Source of the DNA: Lophius americanus
Taxonomy: Eukaryota; Chordata; Actinopteri; Lophiiformes; Lophiidae
Assembly (NCBI GenBank): GCA_037951165.1
Contig: JBBDHG010000063.1
Location: forward strand, 2,508,501 to 2,572,500
DNA length: 64,000 bases
Direction of reading: 5' to 3'
Shown here: positions 9,955 through 23,929 of the stretch, piece after piece
How the letters are laid out: each line of letters starts with the position of its first letter
Position numbering within the stretch: the stretch's first letter is position 1
Made by a program: the position numbers and the translations under genes
The notes under the pieces: generated by a model
Databases searched by the model: none
The model's input: the letters and a program-made list of their open reading frames with translations, nothing else
What the model was told of the DNA's origin: nothing

Positions 9955-12900
9955 ATGGCAGAGGTCTACTACGTGGGGGTGGATGTGGGCACGGCCAGTG
10001 TCAGGGCTGCACTGGTGACCAGAGAGGGTCTCCTGAAGACCACTGCCGAGGAGCCCATCAGCATCTGGGAGCCTCAGGCTGACCATTATGTGCAGTCCAC
10101 CACTGAGATCTGGGAGAAATGCTGCACAGTCGTTAAGGTATGTTAAACTCAGAGAGCAGTGATTGACAGTTGACCAGGGGCGGGACTGAACTGAGAGCAA
10201 TGTTGGGGCATAATTATGTCTTTAACACAAAATTAATGTTTCAACAATTATCTAAAGCCTCCTAACGCTTTTATACACATCCTCCTACTGTCACTCCAAA
10301 AACAAAAAAATACTGGCCTAATGAGTGTATTTTATTTTTGTTCCAGAGAGTTACCCAAAGTGTGGAGAGGAGCCGGGTGAGGGGGGTCGGCTTTGATGCC
10401 ACTTGCTCTTTAGTGGTTTTGGACCAAAGCTTTCACCCCGTCTCAGTCACTCAGGAGGGTAAATTATAACATTTATTTCCTCTATAAACATACTTTTGAA
10501 CATAACTCATATATTTTACTTTACCATTCATATACTCCTAAATTAATGTTATGTACACATATTTATGGAATTATTTCTGTTTCTGAATTTGAATGCTGGC
10601 GGAAACTCTTCGTGTTAAAACATTTCAATAGAATGTATTTTTTTTATTGTTTTGCACTGAAACCTCCCACTTGGTGAGTTTTGCTTGGAGAATTTTGTTT
10701 AGACGAATATAATAGAATAGCTTATTGATTCCTGGAGCCAGGTCAGAGGTCAGGGTCAGCTACAGAGCAGGAGCCCATGAGTAGCAATGGATTTTTTGTT
10801 TTTTGTTTTTTCAATAAAGCAAGATGGACACAGGAATTGTGATCCAGTATTTCAAGATAATGATTGATAGACACTGATATTAAGCTATTTTGATATTACA
10901 TTTATATCTTTATTTTTCTCATATCCTATCCGACCTACTAAATCTTAGAATGCCCCCTATGGCAATCATTCCATGTTGTATTATCTATTTGGTATATTTT
11001 GCGTTCACTAAACCTGGCTCTACCAGGTGACAGACAAAGGAACGTGGTGATGTGGATGGACCATCGGGCTGAAGAGCAGGCTGCTCGTATAACAAATACC
11101 AGCCACAGGGTCCTGAGCAGGATGGGAGGGGTCATGTCACCAGAGCTGCAACCCCCTAAGCTGCTCTGGCTCAAAGAGGTGAGAGGTGAGCAAGGTCACC
11201 AAAGGACCTCTGATCTTTATCTGTTTTATTGTTGCACTCTGTATCGAACGGTCAGCATGTGCCAAATAGTGTTTGAAAAGTCCATCAGGCCTACAAACTT
11301 CTTTCTCCCTAAGATGCATTTGATAAATAGATTCAAAACCGGTTGTACATCCCTGAAAGTGTTGGGTTTTTAAGGTCTGTCCGCACATGCCTGTGCTTTT
11401 ATAACTGACAAATCAGGGTTTCATCTGCAAACTTATCTCTGGTCTTTTCATCAGAATCTAAAAGAAAGCTGCTGGAACAAAGCTGCCCACTTTTTCGACC
11501 TACCAGACTTCCTATCTTTCAAGGCTACGGGCTCTTTGACCCGGTGAGCATTTTTTTTGACTAAGTGATACATTATCCGTATATCAAGGGTTTCCCTCTA
11601 CAGCAAGTTAAATTTCCAGGAAATGTGTTTGATATCAGGGACAGTTGGTTTTTGATTCTGTGGCCTTCAGATACTGTCACTGTGATTTTTTGTTGTTGCT
11701 GTGTTTAACACACAATATAAAGCTGATCCAGAACCATTCTGTAATGATTCACAGGTCTTTATGTACTCTGGTGTGTAAATGGACGTTTTGTCCTCCAGAA
11801 GGATGGGATGCTAGTTTTTGGACTAGCATTGGACTTGAGGATCTTCTCGAAAACAACTTTTCCAAAATAGGTAAAAGATCAGAATAAACAAGCTCTTGTC
11901 AAACTTCATCAACCATCCAACTACCGCAGCTGTGATTTAATCTGCCCTGTTTTTTGCCATGCAGGAAATGTGACTTGTCCTCCAGGGAGCCCATTGGGAG
12001 ATGGACTCACCCAAGAGGCAGCAGCAGATCTGGGTTTGGACCCGGGAACTGCAGTTGGAGCTTCTCTTATTGATGCACATGCAGGAGGCGTTGGTATTAC
12101 ATCCCAAATCTCTTTATTAAATAATTCTTCTATTCCTTAATATATCTATCTTTCTATGGTGCATAGAGTTATCGTATGGCTCCGATGTGGCTTTGAGAAT
12201 TCATTGATATAAACTGCTAGAAACCAAAGTAGATATTATTGTGATCAGAATCGGTTCGATCACTTTATTTAGTATACTTTATAATTACTGCAACCATCTA
12301 AAAAAAAAATGAAATTACCAGTGGATTTAAATTTATATACTTAGGTCAAAAGCTGCCTGTAGGTAAAACGTCGTGCAGATTTGTTCCATTAACTTATGGG
12401 TTATTATCACAAAACCTCCAAAAGAGCCCCATCACGCTACGGTTAAGAAAAAAGATATTATGATGTCACCAAAATTTAATGATCGCTAAGATTATTAAAT
12501 TTCATACAAATCGGTCCTCTAGTTTTTCGGTTATCATGCCAACAAACAAACAGAGGTAAAACGATAACCTCGTTGACGAAGGTGATTCACGTCTCATCAG
12601 TAAGACAAAAGCAAAGAAGGGTAGGCCGAAAATTAAATATTAATGTAATTTTGGTGTAGAGTGGTTGTAAAATATTTATAACTATTACACTTAGTGAGCA
12701 TGTAACGGTTTAACCACTGCCATTATTGATTTATTTTGGTTAAAAACCTACTTTTAGGGCATTATTTGAAGTGTCTATACATTACTCTTAGCTATTTCAT
12801 AAGCATGATTTATCTAAGATAGGTTTTTAACCGTCCATCCATCCATCACCGCAACAACAACGATCATTACTATTACAAATGTTTATTCTCTATTCCTGAC

Positions 12901-15900
12901 TGATATTTCAAGTGTTTCTCCATTAGAATTATATTCAAGTTCAACTTAATTAATCCTAAGAGGGAACACTCATTTACGCTTAGCTAATTTATTGAAACTT
13001 AACGTAGACATTTAAACTGTTCATTAATGACTTTCAGCGAATAATTTAACACTTTATCCATCACTGTGACCCAATATCCTACTTTTTAAAAACAATGAGT
13101 TTTAGCCATTTTTTTGCTGTTACAACTGTTTTTGTTTTTTTTGTGTTAGGTTTAGCATTTTTGCCCTCTTAGACTGCTAAGCAAACTAGTTCTGATAGAA
13201 AAGAGGGGCGTTGTGTAAAAGAAAAACATCGATGTCTAAAGTGGAATCAAGCATGTTTTATTCATATCAGAGGCCGCTGTATCTCTCCCAAGTTTAATAT
13301 TTGCGGCAACAAACAGATTTGTCCTGAGAAATCACATAAAAATGCTAATGTACCGCTGAGAACGTTGTCAGCTTCAGGGTATTAATAGATGGCTCCACTG
13401 GTTCAGAAACCCAACCAGCTGGTTTTGTTCTGGGAGATTAACTGCTGGTGACCTCTGCCCTCAGCTCTCTGGCTGCAACCTCTGCTGATCACACACATAG
13501 TGGCGTCAGTCTCAAGTTAAAACACTGCACCTTTACTTGTCGTAGGTGTCACGTTGATGTACACCCCTCTCCCCTTCAACTCAAACCAGCTTGACAAACA
13601 TTGTTCTCGCAGCTAGTGTCACTGCTGTATCTCTTGGGGAGTTTAGAGAACCACTTAAAAATGATTTCAAACTTTTCATCTGCAAGTCATTGCAGCTGGT
13701 CCCTGAAGCGGCTCTAAGAGGAGTTTAGTAAACTCTGTGTTCTCTTACTTTTCTCCCCCTGCAAGGAGGAATCTCTGATGTTGATTGAATATGATTCAAA
13801 TGTGATATTTTGCTCATCCCAGGTGTGCTAGGTGCCGATGTTAAAGGGTTTGACTTGCCCTGTGGGGGCCAGCCAATCACTTCACGCATGGCGATGATCT
13901 GTGGGACGTCAACCTGCCACATGGCGGTGAGTCGTTCACGCTTCCTGTTGTACATTAATGCAACGCTAATAGCAAACACTATACGTATGCGCTATTAAAA
14001 GCTTAATACGTGAACTCCAGGATGACCTTTTGACACCTTCACACTAAGGAGCCCAGTATCTGAGTCAGCAGAACTTGTGAGTCTTCATCTCAGCAGGACC
14101 AGCAGTTTGCTCCTCATGGATGGGTCATATTCAGAGAATTATCTCACTAAGTTGCACCGTGTGCGATGTATGACTGCATGTGATTGATCAAAGGAGACAT
14201 TAGTGTTATATTCCCTAGAGAATTCAGGGATAATCGTCATTGCTGTTGTAGATCCTTTATATTAACATGAGCTCAAAAACAGTTTCATGGATCACTTCCA
14301 AATGTAACACCCACGTGTGAAGAACAACTGGATTGATTTTGGGAGTGGTCAGGACAGTGCTGTCAAAGACGACAGCGTAGGCCAATCACTTATTATCTCA
14401 GAACATTCCTGCAAGACAAATCCAGTTGAGAAGTTGACAATATTTGGTGTTTGGTGTTGCTCAGGTGTTTTCTTGTAGCACGTCACAACTTTTCCAGTTT
14501 TTTGTGTCACACTGACTCGGCTATTTTGAAACATGCTGCTTGAATTAAACTCAAAATGGGACTTTAATTTTCCCCAAAAATAGTCTAAGACGGGGTGGAA
14601 TACTCTCTCTCTTAATATTTGATCCTGTTTTCTTTCTATTTACATTTGACACAGTCCAACCTTGTTGTAAAAAAAAAAAGCCTTGATGTTTTGAGAGTAG
14701 ATTTAATAAGTCTGGAACCATCTACAGTGATTGTCGTGTCTCTCTGAGCAAGAATACTCAATTCAATTCTTTAGGTGTTTGTTTACAGACTCTGTTCCAC
14801 TTCCTGCTTGTGTCTAACGCTGCTGCGTCACTTATTCATGAGTGGAGGATCTGTGACGGCCGCACGTGTGAATGAGTGAAGTCACATGATGCAGGCTACA
14901 GCAAGAAAGAAGCTAACGTTACGCAACCCTTGGGATTATGTCTGCGAAATGATTCACACACACCAGAACATTTGCAAAGACGGAGTATCCGTAGGCTGTC
15001 AAATAGTCTTACACCAATCAAATACTTGAGGTGTTATGTACCGGGTCTTCAACACATTCTGGTTAGTCTTACAAATAATGCAGCTACAATGCTCATTTAA
15101 ATTCTTCTAAATGGGGATCTAACTATTTTTTTCAAAAATACACATAATTGATAATAATTCAAAAATAATCTTATTTGCTTTGAAAGTAACTGAGACACCA
15201 GGTTTGGATTCAAGCACTCAATCAGAAATCCTTACAGAATCTATAAATAATCGAGCAGTGTTCATATTTGTAGTTTTATAAAAGTTTTTGTTTACTTTAT
15301 TCCTTATTGGGATATTCGATTTTCAAATAATGTATAAAAGAAGACAACTTATGTCTTAATTGATGTTCTGTTGGCCTTGAGTTTGAGGGAATTTGATTTT
15401 GAAAATCAATTGTATTTGAAGTTAAAGAAGGCGGGTCAACCTTTCTATGTCGTCCCAGTCAGCAAGGGAATGCCCCCGAAAAGCCCACAACCCCCTGCAT
15501 AGTACAAGCATGGCCCGAATTATGGCCAGCGAACTTTTGGTGATAAAGCTCCCCCTAGTGTAGGAAATATACAACTGACCTTTCCCAAATCAATCCACTT
15601 CTTCCTCGCACTAAGGTCTATGTGGGTATAAAATGTGAAAAAAAGATCCATGAAACGTCATTCAGTTATCGCGCTTACACGCTGGAAACGTGGTGGACCC
15701 GGCAGCGACGCTGATCATCGTTCAGAGATACCAAACATTCTTATTAAACGTTTAACGCGGTAGATCTTGTTAAGATTTAGGGGCCGGGTTCATGCCGGCA
15801 TTACCTCAGACCCCAGAGGGGTAGGACATGATTAGTCTCTCTAGTGGAGCACTAATTGACCAGGTTTGTGTGCATCAGGTCAGCGAGCAGCCTCTGTTTG

Positions 15901-18900
15901 TGCCGGGAGTGTGGGGGCCCTGCCTCTCTGCCATGGTGCCGGGCTTGTGGCTGAACGAGGGAGGACAGAGTGCGACTGGGAGGCTGGTGAGTCGTCTCTC
16001 AAGCTGTGTTTATGATTTAACCGACATTCTTTACACTGCAGAGTAACAGAGGCCTGAATGCATGCTGAGATGAAATGCGTTCAATTCTCGTGTGAATGCA
16101 GCCAGATGTGGTCAACACTTTAGAAAACACTGTTTGAAACGGATCCGTTTCCTCTTCAGGAAATGTATGGCTGACATTAAAGGCATGCGGTTATACTTTA
16201 GGATTTGAAACAAGCAAGTTGATGTATTTTCTGTTTCTTCATGCCCTCACCAAAGGACACATAGCCTTACCCTAATCCATATGTTCTTACTTACAAAAAG
16301 GAATATAGTCTATCCACACCTCCTCAAATACTTCACAGGTGTTTTACAGGCGCAAAACAGAATTTCTTTTTTTTTTATTTGCTCAATTTTGCATTTTTGT
16401 TTGGAGGGGGTATGTTTGGATTGAGGAGAATGTTACCTCCACTCTCATGTGTCTCCTTCAGGGAGACTCTCTGGGATCCTCTTTTTTTCAGCAATTGTTC
16501 TAATTTTTATGTAATAGACCTTAAAAAACAAATATTGGATCATGTTGGAATTACTACAATCAGAGCAAATTCTGTAGTTTACGACATAAAATCAGTATTT
16601 GATTCTTATTATTTGATGTTAACAAAGTCTAATAACAATAACAAAGTCTGTACCTCAATCTAAGGGTTCCTTGTAACTGGTTAAATTTAGTTCAGCGTGA
16701 AGTATTTGAATCATAGTTAATATTAGTTATTCTTATAGATTCCTTTTCTTTTTCATCAAAAATATAAGATTAATTTCCAACAGATGAGGCTTATTTAATG
16801 TCTTGGAATCTGCTGTGTCTCCTGTAACTGTTGGCTTGACCTGCAAACTTTAAATGGGAGCTTTCTAAATATTTGCATTCCATTGATAACCGATAATTGA
16901 ACACCTTACGATCATTAAATCAGTTCAGAAAATCAGCAGCAGTTTCAGAGGCCTTTATGTCGTCAGCTGTGTCACCTGAATTTCTGAATTTCTGAATCTG
17001 TTTAGCTGCATCTCTCTCTCCTCCCTCAGATCGACCACATGGTCAAAGGTCACGCCGCCTACGGTCAGCTCCAGGTGAAGGCTCAGCAGAGGTCAGCTCA
17101 AGCATCCAGTGCTGATCTTTTACCTTTTTTTTTTTAGAACAGCTCATGTTCTAAAAGCTTTGTAGCTTTGGGAAGATTAGGTTATTATTGTGTCTTTTTA
17201 TTCTGTACATCAAGGCTATACTTACCAAGTAAAGGTTTATTGGAACATCTTCCTCGTGTGCTTTTCCTGCTTTTACAAAATGTTTTTCTGGGGAAAAAAA
17301 GACGCACTTTTTAGCTTCCATATGAAAACATTCTTAATATTATGGCATCAGACAAAATTCTTCCTCATATTTTCAACATTATTTTTGCCCACTTGTTCCT
17401 TCAGCGGCGAGAACATCTACAGATACTTGAACAGCCACCTGACTGTAATGGCTTCCTCCCATTCTACCGTGGACCTGCTGGCCTCCAGTCTGCATGTGTG
17501 GCCCGATTTCCACGGGAACAGGTCGCCTCTGGCCGACCCCAGCTTGAAGGGCGTGGTGAGGCAACAAGAGTCAATGTTTGCTTAGACATAATGTATAACT
17601 AGTCAAATGTCTGGACTGCAAATATAACATTCTTTTTAAATGTAATTTCCCTCCCCATAACTTACACTTAAGATACCTCACTAGGCTGATCATCTATCTA
17701 ATTATATTAAAAAAAACATTTTACAGTTTACCATTGTGATGTCACCACTGATCTTATCACCGTCGTGATTAATTGGATTTTCTTTTCATGGAGCTTTTGT
17801 TCTCTGCTCAGTAGTGATATTTTACTTGGCCCTGTCTGTCTGTGGGTTCGGTTTGAGTTCACAAAGGGAAAGCTCAAACGGACAATAAATTGAAATCAAA
17901 AGTCATGTTCACGGAAATGCCGTTCAATTACTGCTGAGATTTTAAGCGGATAAAAAGGCAACATCCTTCGTGATTTCTGCTGCACATCATGGAGCGACTG
18001 CGGGTTATCTTCATAGCTTCAGGATATCTTGAATGAATGAATGAAATGATGTGTAAAGCGATACACTTCCTATGGAGTTCACACCAGCAATGAAAACGCT
18101 GCTGGTGTGAACAATAATGATTCATTACTGTTTTGCAGGTAATCGGATTATCACTATCCCAAACCCTGGATGACTTGTCCCTGCTCTACTTGGCCACTGT
18201 ACAGGCCCTCGCTGTGAGTTTCCTGCACTTCAAAGGACCTGGTCTCACTCTGATATCCTCAGCCCTGATGTTTGATGGAACGTTGTCTTTGTTTACCTGT
18301 AACGTGATTGTGCTTCTTCTTTGGTCACAGCTCGGTACGCTTCACATATTGGAGGTCATGAAAGAAGCGGGACATGACATCAGAACGCTCTTCCTGTGTG
18401 GAGGGTTGAGCAAAAATGAGCTGTTTGCTGAGATTCAGGCCAACGCCACAGGTATAAAAATCCTAAGAAAGGAGAATGAACCTTAAAATCTGAAAAAGGT
18501 TGATCCACAATTATGAACAGAAAATTATCTCTAGCTCCTCCAAACCATTCAGCTGTGTACAGAAAAGTTTTTTCCTCTACTGTGGACACCACCTTTCTCA
18601 CCACCTTGTCCCTTTCAGGGCTGCCTGTGGTGTTGCCCGACCAGATGGAGGCTGTTTTAATCGGAGCAGCGGTGCTGGGTGCATGTGCTTCAAAGGACTA
18701 CAGCAGCATACAGGTAGAGACACAAACATCCATACAGTATAAAGCCTTATAATTCAATTTAGAGAAGTAGACATGTAGCTTTTAATGAGAAATCAAAAAC
18801 AAGAGTACACCGATCAGCCATAACATTTAACCACCATGCTGCAATCATGCTTGATGATAGAGGTAAGTACCTGCAGATCAAGTCTGGATCCAGGGTTTGG

Positions 18901-21085
18901 ATATATATGATAAAATAACTGCAATATTTTCAAAGGTAGAAAAATTGAAAGTGCTTATTTTTGTGTACACTGATCAACCAAAACATTATAACCACTGACG
19001 GATGTCAGAAAAGCATTGATCATCTCCTTGCAATGGCGCCTGTCAGTGGGTGGGATGTATTGGGCAGCCTGTGAACATTTTGTCCTCAAAGTTGATGTTG
19101 TTGGAAACAGGAAACATGGTAAAGTTTAAAGTTCTCGGCACCTTATATGATATAACGTGGGCCCTATTGTGAAGGCTAGACAATGGCAGAGGTCCTCGTC
19201 TGCAGTGGTTAGTGCCTAGCATACTGGTATAAGGAAGGACAACCGGTGAACTGGTGACAGGTTCTCAAGTAATCAAGGCTCATTGATGAACACGAGGAGC
19301 AGATATCCTGTGTTGTCTGATCCCACGGATGAACATCGGTAGCACAAATTTCTGAAAAGTGAACGCTGGTTCTGATAGAAAGGCATCAGAACACACTGTG
19401 TATAGCAGATCTGTTTTGAAGGCAAAAGGGCGAGTGACACAATATCAGGAAGGTGGTTTTAATGTTATAGCTGATCATTTAAGGTGTCAAAGAGCCTGAA
19501 ACAGTTACAAAAGCGCTAGCTTTCTTTTACATTTTGTTCAATATGAATCAAATACTGGTATTGAAAAACACGTTATATTTCCAAAATCTAAAATAACAGA
19601 CGTTTAGGTTTAATTGGTTCGTCTCTATATGTTTTATTCTTGCTCTCACACATTATGAGAGTCATTTAAAAGTATGAAGGTCAATGATATGATACTATCA
19701 TGTATTTTCCAGTCGTCTCCGGTGCGGGTCAACTTCAAACATAGATGATACTATATTTATTAACTGGGTTGCGTTTATAATTAGAACGCCACTGCGATAT
19801 AAATGTTCATTTCTTTCTAGCCACACGATGACTGACCGTCTCAAGTCTCAAGCCCAATCCAAAATTACATCTCAATTCAAGAAAGCATGCTCTAATGCCA
19901 CTGAGGGCCTTTCTGGTGCTTTAGTCTTCTGACCCTTACTGGTAGAATGAGGGGCGTGACCCTTTAGATAACTAATTTATTTTGCAATATATATTGAGCA
20001 GTTTGCAATCAAATCCTCTTTTTTTGTATTTTCAAAAACTTTAAAAAAAAAAAAAAAGCCATCGGCACACAACACAGATCTCATAAACCACGAATGGATG
20101 CCTCCACCTGCTGGGTGAAACTAAAACAAAGAATGAAGTGCATCACTCTCTCTCTGCGTCCTTCTTTTTTTTTTAAACGGAAATGATTCCTGCGCGATAC
20201 GTTTTAAGATATAAAGTGATAATTAATTTCTAGCTAGGTCAAGCTGTCCCCCCTCTGTGCCTCTGCACCATAGCTTAAAACACAAGGGGATGGCGAGCCT
20301 TTAAGCCAGACATACTAAAAATAAGACGTTATTGTTTGGACTGTCCGGCACCTGTCAACCCATTTCCAGCCCTAACTGCAGCAGTCAGTTGTTGTGTCTG
20401 ATCCTTTGAGCTGCCGGCTCTCAGCTGGCTGCGTCTCCTAGGTTTAGACAGCAGGGAGGCCCTGCACTGCATTAGTCATAAACTCACCCACACTCAAACC
20501 CCCCCACTGGGCTCAGGTTAAGACCATAAGTGGGTCAGGCCTGGCTCCAAAGTGAACGTACGTAGCATGATTTATTGAATGGTGTGGGGTTTTTTTTTTC
20601 TTTCTTTGCCTTTTACTTTTTAGGAGGCAATGAAGAAAATGGCGAAAGTGGGGAAGGTTATCCAGCCTGACCATGAACTCCAGAGGTAGGAGAAACATTT
20701 ATTTATTGTTTTATCTTTGGCTTCTGCTGTTGTCCAATAGGAATGGGCAAACACACAGTTAATTTTCTATTTTAGTTTTTTTACCAGACAAAAGGTGTGT
20801 TTTTTCAAAAATGTACCTTTCTATGACTAAATGTTAAATAAAAATCCACTGTTTCTTTTTGGTTATTGTAATCATCTGTGCACGCATCCAATTTAAACAT
20901 GGGGGAACATAACAGTGAAGGTTTTATTACAGTAGAAATTGTCGGATACATTACTGTGCATCAGCTTTGTGTGTTAATTCTCAGCTTTTCATGCTGTTTG
21001 CAGCTTCTATGAGAGGAAGTACAAGGTGTTCCTGCGACTGTTTGCCCACCAGAGGGAGTACCAGGCCATCATGAAGCAGAGTTGA
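9955..21085 (+). CDS. fggy: FGGY carbohydrate kinase domain-containing protein (D-ribulokinase type), 15 coding exons, 546 aa
   Basis: Exons: 9955-10137, 10347-10458, 11027-11178, 11455-11543, 11755-11870, 11965-12093, 13823-13926, 15879-15986, 17030-17091, 17405-17555, 18139-18213, 18331-18451, 18619-18713, 20624-20685, 21004-21085. All have GT-AG ends and consistent phase; total 1641 nt, against 551 aa in human. Landmarks in order: YYVGVDVGTASVRAALV (N-terminal phosphate-binding loop), VGFDATCSLVVLD, VVMWMDHRA, CSLVCKW-like CTLVCKWTF, ASLIDAHAGGVG (Asp of the sugar/catalytic site), PITSRMAMICGTSTCHM (C-terminal phosphate loop), FVPGVWGPCLSAMVPGLW, HVWPDFHGNRSP, and LFLCGGLSKNELF (adenosine motif). 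The mammalian enzyme phosphorylates D-ribulose in the cytosol with ATP. I chose the ATG at 9955 rather than the in-frame one at 9901 because family similarity begins just after it. TGA at 21083-21085. Divergent from jun, convergent with prdx6. Confidence 0.96.
12335..12600 (+). repeat. Dispersed repeat in fggy intron 6 (probable non-LTR 3' end)
   Basis: The sequence from GGTAAAACGTCGTGCAGATT to CCTCGTTGACGAAGGTGAT, with AACAAACAAACAGAGG near the end, resembles the 3' tail of a widespread fish retrotransposon-like repeat. Named from recall of the motif only. Confidence 0.4.
15440..15700 (+). repeat. Dispersed repeat in fggy intron 7 (second copy at 62835-62905)
   Basis: The block around AATCAATCCACTTCTTCCTC and GCACTAAGGTCTATG at about 15588-15625 recurs in inverted orientation at about 62850-62895 with only a few differences. 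The surrounding sequence (CCATGAAACGTCATTCAGTT) has the look of a decayed interspersed element. Confidence 0.5.
18806..19478 (+). mobile_element. Decayed Tc1/mariner copy or two nested ends (family A) in fggy intron 13
   Basis: A first end, ACACCGATCAGCCATAACAT, starts at 18807. A second similar end, ACACTGATCAACCAAAACAT, starts at 18967 and leads into about 500 bases matching the 5' half of family A (for example CTAGACAATGGCAGAG, GGTTCTGATAGAAAGG, AGAACACACTGTGTATAGCA). The right end AATGTTATAGCTGATCA is at 19461-19477. Many indels and no open transposase frame. Confidence 0.75.
19479..20623. other. fggy intron 13 remainder, no other feature seen
   Basis: Contains A-rich and T-rich runs (near 20041-20056 and 20165-20175) but no exon or named repeat that I can support. 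Confidence 0.4.
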
Positions 21086-21479
21086 GGGGGAAAGTGGGAG
21101 GCAGCTGTGCCTAGACTGAATCTGCCTGAAACAACAGTGATGGTGAGACTGGAAACAGGAACAGTCTTCATCGTGCTGCTTTGCTGGGATTAATGGTCCA
21201 GCTTTGGACATTTCATAAATAACTTGATTGATGGAAAGTGACTCTGGAATGATTGAATATCAGTCAGGGGGCTGCGTCGTATCCATAGATACGACAGGTG
21301 GTATAATTCCGACTTCACACATACAGGGTCTCAAACAAACTGGTAGATGTAGAGAAAAACCATAAAACAGAGAAGATGTTGGAATTTTCGATGTCCGTCT
21401 TCAACAAAAAGGTTATCCAAAACCCAAATCACTAAATCCTAAAATGATCAAACTGTATGAATAACTGGTTGTAGCTTGA

Positions 21480-22020
21480 GTAGAAACTCATCACTATCAG
21501 CCCTGTTCCATAAAAGCAGCAATCACGGAGAGCCTTTCCAGAGGCTCTCCGTAAGAGAGAGAGGCACACCATTCAAAAATCAACAGACATTCCAGGAGAG
21601 ATTAAGAAAGTGGTTCAGATACATCAGTTTGGGGAGGGTTCCAATGCCATTTTAATGCTCTGGGTCTGGAATTATAGTGAACCTACCTAGATGTGACCAA
21701 CCTTGCAAATTCTGACGAGAACGGAGTGGTAAGAAAGATCCAAAGAACATATCCAATGAATTCAGAACCTATCTCAACTGAGAAGGTCAAGAATCACCCA
21801 GAAGTACAATAAAGGTCTTCTGAATTATGCTAAAGTACATCAGAGCTTTGGGGCAAGTGTTCTATGGACTGATTAGTCACAAATTGAACTCTTTGGAAGA
21901 CCGGGGTTGATTACAGAATAAGCATTCCACGAAAATAACATTATCTGGGAGGCTTTTCTGCACCAGGGCCAGGATGACTCGTAATAATTCATGGAACAGC
22001 TTCCTATTACGTTTAAAATG
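21480..22020 (+). mobile_element. Decayed Tc1-like element (family B)
   Basis: Phrases such as CACCATTCAAAAATCAACAG, GGACTGATTAGTCACAAATT and GAACTCTTTGGAAGACC correspond to the middle of a fish Tc1-like transposase gene (the stretch near the second catalytic Asp). Frames are broken throughout. Contains a perfect 10-base inverted repeat at 21525-21534/21543-21552. Lies in the fggy-prdx6 intergenic region. Confidence 0.55.
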
Positions 22021-22955
22021 TTACCCTCTGATTTAGGTATTTGATAACCTTTTTTAGCATTATCTATCTAACAAAATGATCATGTAAAACTTGCATTCTG
22101 TGTTTACTCAGCTTGCCTTTGTTTGAAGATCCAACAGTTTCTTACTTATTAGAAGAAATAAGTACTTGATCAATGCAGCACCTGTACATCCAAAGCTGCA
22201 GCTCAACCCAAAATGAGAAGGACGATCCAGGAATGTATTTGGAGAAATCCACAGATTTCACTGTGATTGAGGTCCGTCAGCTGTACCCACTCTCAAACAC
22301 TGTCATCTATGTTTTTAATGAATAATTAAAACAATAGAACCGAGCTTGTGCCTCCAACTTTCCGCTCAGCCAATCATCTCTGCTTCTACGAGTCACTCAA
22401 TAATGATATCCACGCATTTTTTAAACACATTGCATTCTGTTCCCTCTTCTCCGTATTTTACCACATTTATCTGTATCTGGTTTGTGACGCATCCGCTGTC
22501 CTTAAATTATCCTGTCCGCTGGTCACAGAGAGGAGCCTGTTACCATTAATGTCCAGGATGAAGTGTGATAAGCTCCTCATTGATGCTGCCGACCCGGTGA
22601 AGGGGAACGCCAAATCCCACACAGCTGAGTTAACATCCGCCTTCAAACAGAAGCAGCAGCGGCATCCGCAAGTCAGGAAGGAACGATTTCACTGCTGCAG
22701 TTCATTGTTTGCAAAAAAGATTTTTTTTTTTTTTTAACAATCTCAAGGCTTTTATGGCCTCAGGAAGGTGAATTCTTACAGCGATCACACGTCCATCCAG
22801 TCCAGATGCATTAAATCCACAAGTGCCTCAGAGAAATCAATCAGTTTGATCTAAGAAAAATTAGAACCTTATAGAAATCACTTATGTCATAATTAAGTAC
22901 AAGTATGATTTATAGTTTTCTAACCGCTTGCTGTTAATTGATTCAAGAGGTGCTT
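22021..22955. other. Intergenic stretch between two transposon remnants
   Basis: A 129-codon open frame at 22348-22737 (plus) shows no recognisable motif and ends in a T-run; I do not call it a gene. The rest is AT-rich. Confidence 0.4.
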
Positions 22956-22959
22956 GAAA

Positions 22960-23700
22960 CACATCCGTCTAGTTAGGGTAACAAAGTGGTTCCTAAGGTT
23001 CTGAGACGCCACAGATCCTCAACGAGACACATTATCTACACATGGAGAAAAAGTAGTGAACCTTCCAAGAAATGGTCGACCTTCAAAATTTCCTCCAAGA
23101 GCACGACGAGGGCTAATCCTGGAAAGTAAAGTGAATGCAATGAGCTGCAGGCTTCTGTCACATCAGTAAATTCAGTTTTGGGGCAACAAGGGCATCCATG
23201 GGAGAAGAGTGAGGTGAAACCCACACTTCAAACCCAGAGGAACAAAAAGCCCCTCTGAATTTTGCAATAACACAACATGATCAACCTCTTTAGTGAGAAT
23301 AATCTACGGGCTGATGTGTCCAAGTCCAACAGTTTTGAAGATAAGGGCTCTGTTGCTTTGGGTGCAAACCAAACCCAGTCTTCAAGCCAAAGCCTAGGAT
23401 GGAGATGACAGTGGATTGTGACGGGGATGTGAGGTCGCTTTAGAACCAGAGGAGTGTGCTGTATTTAAGGGAAATATGGGTCGTGCAACAAGTCAACAAT
23501 TCCAAGCAGAAGAGTAAGTCCAGCTCTGAATAGCTCAAAGGGAATAAAAGCAGAAGTTTTGAAGAGGCCCCGTGAAAAGTCCAGACCTGAACCCCATAGA
23601 GATGCAGTTGTGGAACCTGAAATGACCATTATTGCTCACAAACCCTCCAATACGGCTGCTAACCCTGTTGCCTTTTTATAGAAAATTATCTCTTTTTTTG
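22960..23700 (+). mobile_element. Decayed Tc1-like element (family C)
   Basis: The segment with GAGACGCCACAGATCCTCAA near the left, GGGCTGATGTGTCCAAGTCC in the middle and CCAGACCTGAACCCCATAGA near 23580-23600 matches the plan of a Tc1-like transposase gene; CTGAACCCCATAGAGATG encodes LNPIEM, the DD34E C-terminal block. The reading frame is destroyed. It ends about 30 bases before the prdx6 poly(A) signal. Confidence 0.6.
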
Positions 23701-23722
23701 TGTTTAATTAGGCTGCTTATGT

Positions 23723-23728
23723 TTTATT
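23723..23728 (-). terminator. prdx6: prdx6 polyadenylation signal
   Basis: AATAAA on the minus strand, about 200 bases downstream of the prdx6 TAA. Confidence 0.55.
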
Positions 23729-23929
23729 AAAATTTCAGTTTGAAGATCCGACAGAGTTTGGCAAGATATTCAGAGAGAAAGAGACAGTTCTGCTTCGTCT
23801 TCACAGCAGAGCACCTGGCTCGGAGAAAAACAAGCAGTAATGGAGGTTCAGGATTGAGAGCTGCTCCATTGAGTTGAAGTCTGTGTGACGTCAGTGAGAG
23901 TTCATCACCAGCGCCGTCGCTGTCCAGGC

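Noticed and set aside
22348..22737. 129-codon open frame between fggy and prdx6
   Set aside because: No motif, no splice context, ends in a T-run, lies between dead Tc1 elements.
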